This document shows positions 26,681-35,694 of a stretch of DNA of 64,000 bases, piece by piece. Within the stretch, counting starts at the first letter, position 1, and each line of letters opens with the position of its first letter. The notes beneath the pieces were generated by a model. That model ran no database searches. It was not told the DNA's origin and saw only the letters and a program-made list of their open reading frames with translations. This DNA is from Flavobacteriaceae bacterium. Its GTDB lineage: Bacteria; Bacteroidota; Bacteroidia; Flavobacteriales; Flavobacteriaceae. The translations under genes were made by a program, and so were the position numbers. Location: NCBI GenBank assembly GCA_030148025.1, contig JASBUG010000041.1:166566-230565 (forward strand), written 5' to 3'.

Positions 26681-26707
26681 AAAAAAAGGAACCTTTTTGG
26701 TTCCTTT
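26681..26707 (-). terminator. Hairpin terminator
   Basis: Stem AAAGGAACC / GGTTCCTTT (26685-26693 and 26699-26707) with a 5-nt loop and a U-tract on the minus strand. It ends the 156-aa secreted protein gene and shields the next promoter. Confidence 0.85.
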
Positions 26708-26714
26708 AATAGTA

Positions 26715-27185
26715 TTATGACTTATTTTTTTTCTTTTTTCTTCGTTTCTTCTTTTTCTTTTTATCTTCTTGATTTTCAGAAAAATCCATAACCTTAAAAT
26801 AATCTACCTCTTCAGGTGTGAGAATAGCTAAAAGATCTTTGTGAAATGCCTTATTTAAAAGTAATATTTTCTTTTTACGATCTTCTCTAGTATTTCCCTT
26901 ATCTTCAAGAATCACATTTTGATCTTCAATCTTTTTAACAAAAAGACCTTTAAATATTTCTTGCTCAAAAGCATCCAATTTAAATTGCTCCACACACTTT
27001 GGGAGCACAATATCTAATTCTTTTTGAGGATCTTTAAGCTCTATAAATGCAGCTCTATTATCAAACTTCGGCGGAGGAACATATCCTCTTTGTCCTGGTT
27101 GGATGCTTCTAAACTGTTGCGCATCTACAACTTGTAGATTGAAAATAAATCCAAATACCAAAACCAAAAAAACTAACTTCTTCAT
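26715..27185 (-). CDS. Secreted protein with poly-lysine tail, unknown function
   Basis: This 156-aa protein has a signal peptide (MKKLVFLVLVFGFIFNLQ to about residue 23). A helical region of about 100 residues follows, with 'LLLNKAFHKDLLAILTPEEVDYFKVMDF', which resembles the LTxxQ-type helices of small periplasmic proteins. The last 18 residues are almost all Lys and Arg. The basic tail could bind nucleic acid, lipopolysaccharide or an acidic partner. Two earlier in-frame Met codons exist (27194, 27191), but the third gives the best signal peptide. Confidence 0.65.
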   Translation of the reverse strand: MKKLVFLVLVFGFIFNLQVVDAQQFRSIQPGQRGYVPPPKFDNRAAFIELKDPQKELDIVLPKCVEQFKLDAFEQEIFKGLFVKKIEDQNVILEDKGNTREDRKKKILLLNKAFHKDLLAILTPEEVDYFKVMDFSENQEDKKKKKKRRKKKKNKS

Positions 27186-27311
27186 AAACATCATTTAATG
27201 CTGCAATTTAATAAAAAAATGAATTCCGTTTTTATATACTTTTTAAATCAGAATTTTCATATATCACTAAATTTCAGTAACTTAATAGCACGTAATATAA
27301 TTTGTTGAATC

Positions 27312-27734
27312 ATGGGAACTGTAAAATCACTAAATAAGTGGGCAAACAGGCACACTTATCTCCCCATAGACCTACTTCGAATTGCACTTGGTGTTTTCTT
27401 ATTTATTAAAGGATTACACTTTATGGGTAACACCCAAATACTAATAGATCTTATAAAACCTTTTCAAAATTTGGCGGGTAGTGTTATAGCTGTTCATTAT
27501 GTAGCACCTGCACATTTAATTGGCGGTTTATTAATTATGTTTGGTTTGCTAACGCGTTGGGCAGTCATTGCTCAATTACCCATAATCATTGGAGCCGTTA
27601 TTATTAATTTTGCTGGAGATATGGATACAAATAATCTTTTACTGTCTTCGACAGTACTTCTACTTTGTATTTTCTTTATGCTATACGGTTCAGGCAAACG
27701 ATCGGCAGATTACTATTTTAAAATGCAACAATAG
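27312..27734 (+). CDS. DoxX family membrane protein
   Basis: This 140-aa protein has four helices and DoxX features: 'PIDLLRIALGVFLFIKGLHFM' at the N-terminus, 'HLIGGLLIMFGLLTRWAVIAQLPIIIGAV' in the middle and a final helix 'VLLLCIFFMLYGSG'. It is unrelated in sequence detail to the DoxX-like gene at 20.4 kb. It stands alone and ends 2 nt before a convergent peptidase gene. Role unknown. Confidence 0.85.
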   Translation: MGTVKSLNKWANRHTYLPIDLLRIALGVFLFIKGLHFMGNTQILIDLIKPFQNLAGSVIAVHYVAPAHLIGGLLIMFGLLTRWAVIAQLPIIIGAVIINFAGDMDTNNLLLSSTVLLLCIFFMLYGSGKRSADYYFKMQQ

Positions 27735-27736
27735 AT

Positions 27737-29074
27737 TTAATTTCCTAAGACTTTTTTTTGTCGTGGTATGACAAGTAGTTTGGTCTGTCTTCCATTTACA
27801 TAACGGAATCCATCCTTGCCATAAAATCCTGCTTCTTCAAGCATCACACGTATGTCGCGTTTCCATTCGGGAATGGTTACAGTAGTATTCAATTCTATTG
27901 CATAAACAGTATCATGAAAAAGTGGATAATCTCCTGTACCCTTGACCCCTTGCTGTGCATCCCACATGCCAATAGTTGGTCCAGATGAATGCCCATAACT
28001 TCCTAATGGATGTGTATATATTGATGGCTTTAAACCCTGTGCTTTAGCTTCTTCTAACGATTTTAATAATATTTGATTCCCCGTTTGTCCTTCAATAAAA
28101 TTGGAAGTAAATATATCTTGTAACTTATTACCTTCTGCCAATGCCTTTTGTAAATATACTGGTGGTTTTGTTTCTCCTGACTTCAATACATATGCCAATT
28201 CCTGACAATCGGTGTTTAAGCGTAAATATGTAATACCAAAATCGCAATGCAACAAGTCTCCCGGAAGAATAACCATTTTATCTGGACGATTAGAAAATGA
28301 GTATAGATGATTTCCCAACACTTCATTACTTCTTTGAACATCTACACTTGGGTGAAACCATGTTTCTAACCCTAATTTGGTTACTTTATCTCTCATCCAC
28401 CATTCTACATCTGTTGTGGTTGTTATTCCTGCGGTAATCACTTTTTCTGAAAATGCTTCAGCAATAATGTCGTGTGTTATATCTACTAATTGATTATAAA
28501 TAACCATTTCTCTTTCGGTACGTGTTTCAATCCACCCTGTTGCCAAGGGTTGTGCAGAGACTACCTTGTTATGGTATTTATTTGGAAGATGCTGCATGAA
28601 TTCATCAAAATCTGTTTTGTCTAATCCATCAGCAATATTGAAATACTTCGAAAAATTCAACCCAATTTTGTTTGGATTCCGCTCATCTATTAGCTGCATC
28701 AATCGCTTCCATTGATTAGGTTCTTTGTCTTTGTCCCACGCCGAAATAATATTCTCTCCAAAATTATATCTCGCTACAGCTAGTTTTTCAATGCTTTGTT
28801 TTTCTTTATCTCTGTAAAATAAAATAATAGTACGTCGTCGAGCATTTAACCAAGTAGCAGGCAACATGGTTTTAAGCACAGGGTCTTCATTATATTCTCT
28901 AGATATTAATATCCACATATCGATACCTGTTCTGTCCATTAGTTTAGGTAATAGATTGTTAAACCTATCAGCCAAAATTTCATCCACAACTTTAGCACGT
29001 TCACGCTCTGGCAATATTTGTTGCGATTGTAACTGAAAAGAAATAATAAAGAAGAAAATCGCTATTTTTTTCAT
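27737..29074 (-). CDS. Secreted M24 family metallopeptidase (Xaa-Pro aminopeptidase-like)
   Basis: This 445-aa protein has a signal peptide (MKKIAIFFFIISFQLQSQ), a creatinase-like N-domain (about 20-200) and a pita-bread catalytic domain. The five metal ligands can be assigned: Asp in HCDFG, Asp in NTDCQ, His in GHSSGP, Glu in AIELNT and Glu in MLEEAGF. It should remove N-terminal residues from peptides, perhaps before proline, in the periplasm. It is monocistronic. Confidence 0.85.
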   Translation of the reverse strand: MKKIAIFFFIISFQLQSQQILPERERAKVVDEILADRFNNLLPKLMDRTGIDMWILISREYNEDPVLKTMLPATWLNARRRTIILFYRDKEKQSIEKLAVARYNFGENIISAWDKDKEPNQWKRLMQLIDERNPNKIGLNFSKYFNIADGLDKTDFDEFMQHLPNKYHNKVVSAQPLATGWIETRTEREMVIYNQLVDITHDIIAEAFSEKVITAGITTTTDVEWWMRDKVTKLGLETWFHPSVDVQRSNEVLGNHLYSFSNRPDKMVILPGDLLHCDFGITYLRLNTDCQELAYVLKSGETKPPVYLQKALAEGNKLQDIFTSNFIEGQTGNQILLKSLEEAKAQGLKPSIYTHPLGSYGHSSGPTIGMWDAQQGVKGTGDYPLFHDTVYAIELNTTVTIPEWKRDIRVMLEEAGFYGKDGFRYVNGRQTKLLVIPRQKKVLGN

Positions 29075-29123
29075 TTGTATGTATAATTGGTTGGTCTATA
29101 AAAATATTGAAAATAAACCAATA

Positions 29124-29160
29124 AAAAAGAGGAACATCAATATTTGATGTTCCTCTATAA
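29124..29160 (-). terminator. Hairpin terminator
   Basis: A 12-bp stem GAGGAACATCAA / TTGATGTTCCTC (29129-29155) with the A-run on the left giving the minus-strand U-tract. It lies about 50 nt after the stop of the 198-aa gene. Confidence 0.85.
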
Positions 29161-29209
29161 CCAAGTCTTAACTAAACTACTTTATGAACCAACCAATCAT
29201 GTGACTTGG

Positions 29210-29806
29210 TTAATTTTTAATTACTGCGATTAACTCAGGTAATAAACTTATAGCTGTTATAAGCACTTTACCCTCTCCTTTTCTCTTTAATTTAGTCGTT
29301 CCTACCATTTCATCATTACTTGTTAAACTTTTAGCATTTGGGTTTCTAATTATAACAATTGTGTTTACAGCACCCTCATCAAAATTATCATTAGCATGGT
29401 TATATCCTAATTCTATTCCGATATCATGAAACTCTTTTACGCTAGATTTAATATTATTGATTGTATATAATATTTTTTTTAAATCCATAACAGATATATT
29501 GTCCAAAGCTATCCCATTAAACCCATTGTATGTAACTATTGAAATCTTATCTTCTTCTCCAGATCTTTTAGACAAAAGCTTCAAACCTTGTCTTAGAACT
29601 ACTTTGTCCTCGACTGCAAGTCCTTCTTCTTGAACCTGAATTAAAAAAGTAGTGTTCTTAAACGTATTGTTATTTTTATGATAATTTGAAACTACAAATG
29701 AAATGAAATCTTCAATTTTTACAGATTTAGTTTCTATATTCTTTTCTTGCGATATACTCAATGTTGTTATAAACATAAAAAGTATTGGTGTAATACATAA
29801 TTTCAT
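29210..29806 (-). CDS. Secreted protein with a degenerate vWA-like fold
   Basis: This 198-aa protein has a signal peptide (MKLCITPILFMFITTLSIS). The rest follows a von Willebrand A pattern: 'TTFLIQVQEEG' where the MIDAS strand would be, 'DKISIVTYNG', 'IGIELGYNHANDNFDEGAVNTIVIIRNPN' and a C-terminal helix. The metal-binding DxSxS and the 'TDGD' Asp are both missing, replaced by QEEG and RNPN. The layout is close to YfbK-type vWA proteins. A longer frame to 29845 would bury the signal peptide. The fold is my inference from spacing. Confidence 0.6.
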   Translation of the reverse strand: MKLCITPILFMFITTLSISQEKNIETKSVKIEDFISFVVSNYHKNNNTFKNTTFLIQVQEEGLAVEDKVVLRQGLKLLSKRSGEEDKISIVTYNGFNGIALDNISVMDLKKILYTINNIKSSVKEFHDIGIELGYNHANDNFDEGAVNTIVIIRNPNAKSLTSNDEMVGTTKLKRKGEGKVLITAISLLPELIAVIKN

Positions 29807-29898
29807 TGCTTTTCTGGTTAATAGTTTACTTAAAGTTATAATCAACCTTAAAACATTAAAACCAATAATGAGTGAAGTGGTATTTTGAGTGAGTTAAC

Positions 29899-30972
29899 TT
29901 ATATTTTTAACAAAGAACGTGTTTTATGACGTCTCACCTTTCCAGAATTGGTTTCTGCAAAATGTGCTATTGTATAGATTTGCTTTGGCACTTCAAATTT
30001 TTGTAGTGAATCTAGTTGCGAGATACTTTTTGCTACATCATCTATATTTATATCTCCTTCTACAATAAGGACTAATTGTTCACCTAACTCTTCATTTTTT
30101 TGAGAGCTGACAAAAAAACGATTCGGTATTATTTCTTGTAATTTTCGTTCTATTTGCTCTGGAAATAATTTAACTCCTCCTGAATTAATTATATTATCTA
30201 TACGCCCTAATAGTTTAAATGTATTATCAGACGTCAACTCTACCAGATCGTTAGTAACTATTGGTGTTTTTGATAACCTTGGTGCAGCTATTACTAAACA
30301 TCCTCTATCATCTTTAGTAATTTTAATATCGGGAAGTAACTCAAAATTACTGGTAACCATATTTCCATTTAAGCGTTTAACTGCTATATGAGTTATAGTT
30401 TCGGTCATACCATATGTTGCATAAATTTTGCAATTTATATTTTGTATTTGCTTAAGCAGTTCTATTGATACTGCAGCACCTCCAACTATTAAGGTTTTTA
30501 TATTTTTTAATCCCTCGATAGAGTTTTGCAACTGTAAAGGTACCATAGCAGAAAAATCATATTCCTTTTTTATATCCAATAATGGTGAACTATTTGGTGG
30601 TCTTAAATCTATGTGCCATCCTAAAATCAGGGCTCTAACTAGCATCATTTTTCCTGCAATAAAATCGGTAGGTAAGCAATGTAAAGCAGAAGTACCTTCA
30701 TTTAAATTAAAATAAGTTCCAGTAGCTAAAGCCGATTCAACCATCGCGTTTTTATGTAAAGAAATTTTCTTTGGTGTTCCTGTAGAACCAGAGGTTTGAA
30801 CTATTACAGTGTCACTATCATCCAACCAATCTAACAAAAAATCGCCTACTTGTTTTTGGTAAGACTCTCCTTCCTTAGTATAACCATAAGCCAATTCTTT
30901 TAGTCGCTGACTATCGTAATGCTCACCATTTAATTTAAAAGCAGAATGAATCGTTGTAAATTTTGGAACCAT
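29899..30972 (-). CDS. menE: O-succinylbenzoate-CoA ligase (AMP-binding)
   Basis: This 357-aa member of the acyl-CoA ligase superfamily has P-loop TSGSTGTPKK (60-69), 'ATYGMTET' (A5), 'LLGRIDNIINSGGVKLFPEQIE' (A7-A8) and the catalytic Lys region 'NSGKVRRHKTR' at the C-terminus. It activates o-succinylbenzoate to its CoA ester in menaquinone synthesis. The short N-terminus is usual for Bacteroidota MenE. It is distant from the other men genes but on the same strand; the assignment rests on length and on menC, menB and menD nearby. Confidence 0.8.
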   Translation of the reverse strand: MVPKFTTIHSAFKLNGEHYDSQRLKELAYGYTKEGESYQKQVGDFLLDWLDDSDTVIVQTSGSTGTPKKISLHKNAMVESALATGTYFNLNEGTSALHCLPTDFIAGKMMLVRALILGWHIDLRPPNSSPLLDIKKEYDFSAMVPLQLQNSIEGLKNIKTLIVGGAAVSIELLKQIQNINCKIYATYGMTETITHIAVKRLNGNMVTSNFELLPDIKITKDDRGCLVIAAPRLSKTPIVTNDLVELTSDNTFKLLGRIDNIINSGGVKLFPEQIERKLQEIIPNRFFVSSQKNEELGEQLVLIVEGDINIDDVAKSISQLDSLQKFEVPKQIYTIAHFAETNSGKVRRHKTRSLLKI

Positions 30973-31057
30973 TTTTGGTATACGCTATATATACGTTAAA
31001 ATTATGCTATTTTTAACGAACATGAGTTAAGAAATTGTTTTTAAAAAAATATATTTG

Positions 31058-32962
31058 ATGTCGATGCCAAAATTTATAAAACCTATCGTATTGTTTTTGT
31101 TGTGCTTACCTCTATTGGTAATAGCACAAGATTTCTCTAATGAGGACTATATATACTTAAAACGACATGAGTATATAAAAATAAAACTCGCTAAGAACAA
31201 CTTTAATATTGCCAAGAATATTTCAGAACAAGCCGAGTATTTAACCGCAAAAAAGCTTTATTTCGCTAACGAATCTATAGGCTATGATAGTTTTACATCT
31301 ATTGAAAATATAGATGCCTACACACATCTTCCAAGTGCTAACAAAAATATAAAAGTAGACTATATTGAAACCAAGCGCGAATTTGACAATGGTATTTTTT
31401 ATAGTGATCAGGAAAGTAAGAACTTCACATTTCCAGCTGTAACCAAAGGAGCAATCACCAATTTAAATTATACTGAAGTATTGAAAGATCCACGATTTTT
31501 GGGATTATTCAGGTTTGGAACCTTTGTGCCTACCAAAAATGCTAAGCTTACAATTGAGTTTCCAAAAAATGTGACCATTGGTTATATTGACTTCAATACC
31601 AAAGACATTCCTTTAAAATTTGAAAAGGAAGAAACAAAATCGTCTAATATTTATACATGGAGTGTCGATAATATTACTGGTTTTCAAGGTGAGGAATTAA
31701 GTGAAGCTGTGTTATATTACTTACCACATATTATTGTATATATAAAGAGTTATGAACTAAAGGGTAAAACATATAATGTACTGAACGATGTAAAAGACCT
31801 GTATAAATGGTACGCTTCTTTAGTGAAACAGATCGATGAAAAATCGCTGGAAAATGTATACGCTATTTCTGATAAAGTGACCAAAGGGCTAACATCAAAC
31901 AGAGATAAAGCAGAAGCTATTTTTAATTGGGTTCAAGATAATATTACCTATGTGGCCTTTGAAGATGGTTTAGGAGGATTTATTCCACGAAGCGCATCAA
32001 GTGTATGTGACAAACGATATGGCGATTGTAAAGATATGGCCAACCTGCTTTATGAAATGTATAAACATGTAGGTATAGAAGCCTATAGAACCTGGATTGG
32101 TACCAGAGATCGTCCATACTCTTATTTAGAAGTACCAACTCCTATGGTAGATAACCACATGATCACTACAGCCATTGTTGAAAATGATACAATTTTTCTT
32201 GATGCGACCGATAGTTATGTGCCTTTTGGTATGCCTTCAGCTTTTACCCAAACTAAGGAAGCGCTTTTAGGTATAGATGAAAATAGTTTTAAGCTTATTA
32301 AAGTTCCTGTTCAAGACATTAATAAAAATGTGACAACTATAAAAAGTGATTTTTCAATAGAAAATGGTACACTTAAAGTATCTGAACAAAGGGATTTAAC
32401 AGGATACGAAAAAGTAGACTTTATTTCAGACTATACTTATAAAAAAGATGACAAAACCGAGGAAGAGTACTTAAACACTACTCTATCTCTAGGAAATAAC
32501 AAAACCAAATACAGTAATATATCTAAAAAGAACTTTGATAATAAAGCAACTGCATTGGTGTTAAATTACGATCTATCTATAGACAATTATGCAAAAACGG
32601 TTGCTGATAAAACCTATATAAATTTAAATATAGACAGAGTACTGGCAAAAAGTAAGATAGACATTAAAGACAGAAAGTATAGCAAGAAAATAGATCATAA
32701 GTTTAAAAAAACATACACTACAACATTTAATATTCCTGAGGGATACACCGTAAGTCATATTCCAAAAGACCTAAAGTATGAAAATCCAGAGTATGGATAT
32801 ACTATTACCTATACTCAAAACAATGATCAAATTATACAAAAGAAAACCATATATATTAACACATTAAGTGTACAAAATAAAGATTTCGAAACCTGGAATG
32901 GCTTTATTAAAAGCTTAGTTAAAGCTTATAAAAAGAGCATTATAATTGAAAAGAACCAATGA
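31058..32962 (+). CDS. Secreted DUF3857/transglutaminase-like protein, catalytic type
   Basis: This 634-aa protein has a signal peptide (to about residue 23), a DUF3857 beta domain (about 45-245), a transglutaminase-like core (about 270-400) and a C-terminal beta region. The papain-like triad is intact: Cys in GDCKD (~324), His in DNHM (~366) and Asp in LDATD (~381). Members may be proteases or amidases in the periplasm. The frame opens at TTG 31055 within TATATTTG, a possible -7 box at 31050-31057; ATG 31058 or 31064 is the start. It overlaps the next gene by 4 nt. Confidence 0.85.
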   Translation: MSMPKFIKPIVLFLLCLPLLVIAQDFSNEDYIYLKRHEYIKIKLAKNNFNIAKNISEQAEYLTAKKLYFANESIGYDSFTSIENIDAYTHLPSANKNIKVDYIETKREFDNGIFYSDQESKNFTFPAVTKGAITNLNYTEVLKDPRFLGLFRFGTFVPTKNAKLTIEFPKNVTIGYIDFNTKDIPLKFEKEETKSSNIYTWSVDNITGFQGEELSEAVLYYLPHIIVYIKSYELKGKTYNVLNDVKDLYKWYASLVKQIDEKSLENVYAISDKVTKGLTSNRDKAEAIFNWVQDNITYVAFEDGLGGFIPRSASSVCDKRYGDCKDMANLLYEMYKHVGIEAYRTWIGTRDRPYSYLEVPTPMVDNHMITTAIVENDTIFLDATDSYVPFGMPSAFTQTKEALLGIDENSFKLIKVPVQDINKNVTTIKSDFSIENGTLKVSEQRDLTGYEKVDFISDYTYKKDDKTEEEYLNTTLSLGNNKTKYSNISKKNFDNKATALVLNYDLSIDNYAKTVADKTYINLNIDRVLAKSKIDIKDRKYSKKIDHKFKKTYTTTFNIPEGYTVSHIPKDLKYENPEYGYTITYTQNNDQIIQKKTIYINTLSVQNKDFETWNGFIKSLVKAYKKSIIIEKNQ

Positions 32963-34890
32963 TAAAGAAGTTAGCCTTAATGCTACTATTAGTATCAACT
33001 AGTAGTTTTGCACAGTATTATAAAACCTACGATTGGAAAAGTAATCCTAAATTACATACACTATCATCTAGCGACCTAAAGGAAGCCTCTGTAGGTATTT
33101 TAAAAAAGAATGTAGTGGAGTATAACAAAAGTCTCTTTACACAAGGGTTAAAACGTTATGAAACACAACATACTATTGTAAGAGTTAATAGTGATAAAGG
33201 TATTAGCAGGCACAATACTGTTTATATTCCTATGCGCGATGTAACTCAGGTAGTAGACATTAAAGCACGTACCATTCATCCAGATGGTAATATTACCGAA
33301 CTTAATAAAGACAATATTAAAGAGGTTAAAAATGTAGAAGAATATGGCGATTTTAAAATTTTTGCCATTGAAGGTGCAGAAGAAGGCTCTGAAATTGAAG
33401 TGTTATATACCGTAGAGAAAGAATACGACATGCATGGTAATGAGACCATACAAAGTGATTACCCAATAAAAGAAGCTCGATTTATATTTATTACTGGCGA
33501 TCTTCCTTCAAAAACAAAAGCCTATAGAACCAATAGCAAATTTGAAAGTGTGGAGCTTAATGGTAAAGCCTCTCAGCAGATCGTACTTAAGGACATTCCA
33601 GCCATGATAGAAGAGCAATATGCAACACCTGATGCCAATAAAATTGCCGTTGCCTATCAATGTTTTCCTAGCGGGCAAAATATTACTCATGAAATGTTCT
33701 GGGAAAATGTGGTTAACAATATTGGAAGCCAGTTCTTTCCACAAGAAACTTCAGCAAAAGTAAATGAAGACATCAAAGGCTTTGTAAAAGGGCAAGAAAA
33801 CTTAACTGTTTTTAAGGTAGCCTCTTTAGTCGATAATTTTATTAAATCTAATTTCAATATTGTAAAAAATAATAACGCCGAACTTTCAAATCTAGATTAT
33901 ATTCTTACCAATCGTTCTGCCAGTGAATTTGGAATTATAAAAGCGTATGCCCATTATTTAAAAGCGCTAAATATTGAATTCGAATTTGTTATTACTGCCA
34001 ATAGATTTGAGTATAAATTCGACCCAGAATTCTTTTCACCTTCGATGTTACGCGATTTTATTATCTATTTACCAACTGAAGATAAATACATTTCACCAAA
34101 CCGTATTGAGTACCGTGTTGGTGAAGCACCATCAAATCTTTTAGGAAACCACGGATTATATATCAATAAGAACTTCGAATACTATTTTAGCAAAATTGTA
34201 CAGGCAGACAGCTTGTTTAGTCGCATAAAAAGAACTACAGATATCACTTTTGATGACGATATTGAAAGCGTGATATTAAAGCAACATCAGGAGTATTATG
34301 GTCATTGGGCCGTTACTAACAGAGCGGTTATGAACTTATCGCCTGAGTCTGCAAAAAAGGAGTTTGAAGATTACCTAACAGGTTCTGGTATAGAAGACAA
34401 AGTGGTAGAAACTATTGAAACTAAAAACACCGATATGAATCCGCTGGAATATAACTTGCCATTTATTGTAAATGCTACTATGAGCTCTGAGTCCTTATTG
34501 GAAGAAGCAGGTGACAGTTATATTTTCCAGATCGGTAAAGTTATTGGTACACAAAGTGAATTATATCAGGAAAACGAGCGTATGAATCCTATAGAAATGG
34601 ATTTTCCTAACCAATACGATTATACTATAACCATAAACATTCCTGACGGCTATTCGGTAGATGGTCTGGATGCTTTAAAGATCGATAAAAGTTATACAGG
34701 ACCATCAGGAGAAAAACTGTGTAAATTCGAGTCTAACTATACATTAAACGGCAACAAACTTGTTATCACTATTCAGGAGTTCTACAGAACCAACGAATAC
34801 GATCTTGGTCGTTACGAAGAGTTTAGAACAGTTATTAATGCTGCGTCCGACTTTAATAAAGCCTCTATTTTAATTAAAGCAGAAGAATAA
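32959..34890 (+). CDS. Secreted DUF3857 protein with degenerate transglutaminase core
   Basis: This 643-aa protein has a signal peptide (MIKKLALMLLLVSTSSFAQ), a DUF3857 domain (about 50-250) and a region matching the transglutaminase fold (about 270-400). The Cys motif is replaced: 'NRSASEFGIIKAYAHYLKAL' stands where GDCKD would be, and no matching His/Asp pair follows. It is therefore probably non-catalytic. Its ATG overlaps the stop of the upstream catalytic paralogue (ATGA), so the two are translated together and may act as an enzyme and partner pair. Confidence 0.8.
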   Translation: MIKKLALMLLLVSTSSFAQYYKTYDWKSNPKLHTLSSSDLKEASVGILKKNVVEYNKSLFTQGLKRYETQHTIVRVNSDKGISRHNTVYIPMRDVTQVVDIKARTIHPDGNITELNKDNIKEVKNVEEYGDFKIFAIEGAEEGSEIEVLYTVEKEYDMHGNETIQSDYPIKEARFIFITGDLPSKTKAYRTNSKFESVELNGKASQQIVLKDIPAMIEEQYATPDANKIAVAYQCFPSGQNITHEMFWENVVNNIGSQFFPQETSAKVNEDIKGFVKGQENLTVFKVASLVDNFIKSNFNIVKNNNAELSNLDYILTNRSASEFGIIKAYAHYLKALNIEFEFVITANRFEYKFDPEFFSPSMLRDFIIYLPTEDKYISPNRIEYRVGEAPSNLLGNHGLYINKNFEYYFSKIVQADSLFSRIKRTTDITFDDDIESVILKQHQEYYGHWAVTNRAVMNLSPESAKKEFEDYLTGSGIEDKVVETIETKNTDMNPLEYNLPFIVNATMSSESLLEEAGDSYIFQIGKVIGTQSELYQENERMNPIEMDFPNQYDYTITINIPDGYSVDGLDALKIDKSYTGPSGEKLCKFESNYTLNGNKLVITIQEFYRTNEYDLGRYEEFRTVINAASDFNKASILIKAEE

Positions 34891-34970
34891 TATACGTATT
34901 GCTATGTGTTGATTGTCTCACATAAAACTGTTAATTTCGTTTAAAGTTGTCTGAAATTATATTTTCATAT

Positions 34971-35576
34971 ATGAAAACATTTGAACAAAGAAAACTTTTT
35001 ACAAAAAGTGAATATAAAATAACCGAGACCAAACTCTATTATAATGTAACAAAGTTTGGAGATGCCAATGAAATTGACATACCATATGAAAACATAGATG
35101 GAGATAAAGTTACATTTAAATCTTCAAATGGATTTGCTTTGTTTGCTACCTTACTGCTTTATGTAGTTGGAATTATGACACATATAAACAGTTATAGTTA
35201 CGGAGATAATAGAGATCCATATTTTTCCTTAGTATGGTTTGGTTTGGGGACAATAATGCTTATTGTTTATATTCTTTCTCGGAAAAATTTTTGGAAACTC
35301 AAACTAAACAATAATAGTTATTTATATATTCATAAAAACATTCCTAATGAAATAAAGACAAATCAATTTTTAGAAGATTTGATTAATAGTAGGAATTTAT
35401 ATTTAAGAGAAAACTATGCTCAAATTGATGAAAATCTAAATTATGAACATCAATTAAGTAATTTTAGATGGCTTAAATCTATAAATGCAATATCAAAAGA
35501 AGAATTTGATTCTATGTACGATGAGCTAAAAAAAACTGTTAAACCTGATAAAACAAATATTGGGTTTAGAAAGTAA
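34971..35576 (+). CDS. Two-helix membrane protein, unknown function
   Basis: This 201-aa protein starts with a beta-rich region of about 50 residues resembling a PH-like stretch ('SEYKITETKLYYNVTKFGDANEIDIPYENI'). Two hydrophobic helices follow (about 54-70 and 85-103), then a hydrophilic C-terminal half with a short helix-turn motif ('LKSINAISKEEFDSMYDELKK') like SHOCT domains. The frame opens at TTG 34947, but ATG 34971 is preferred. It stands alone 80 bp after the DUF3857 pair. Confidence 0.65.
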   Translation: MKTFEQRKLFTKSEYKITETKLYYNVTKFGDANEIDIPYENIDGDKVTFKSSNGFALFATLLLYVVGIMTHINSYSYGDNRDPYFSLVWFGLGTIMLIVYILSRKNFWKLKLNNNSYLYIHKNIPNEIKTNQFLEDLINSRNLYLRENYAQIDENLNYEHQLSNFRWLKSINAISKEEFDSMYDELKKTVKPDKTNIGFRK

Positions 35577-35694
35577 TATTCTCTAAAACATTTAAAACTA
35601 TAGTGATTTAATACGCACTTTTTATTCTCAGGCAACCTTTTTAAAACATTAAGCGTCTTTATAATTAATTATCAATCATTAACTATAACACGCA

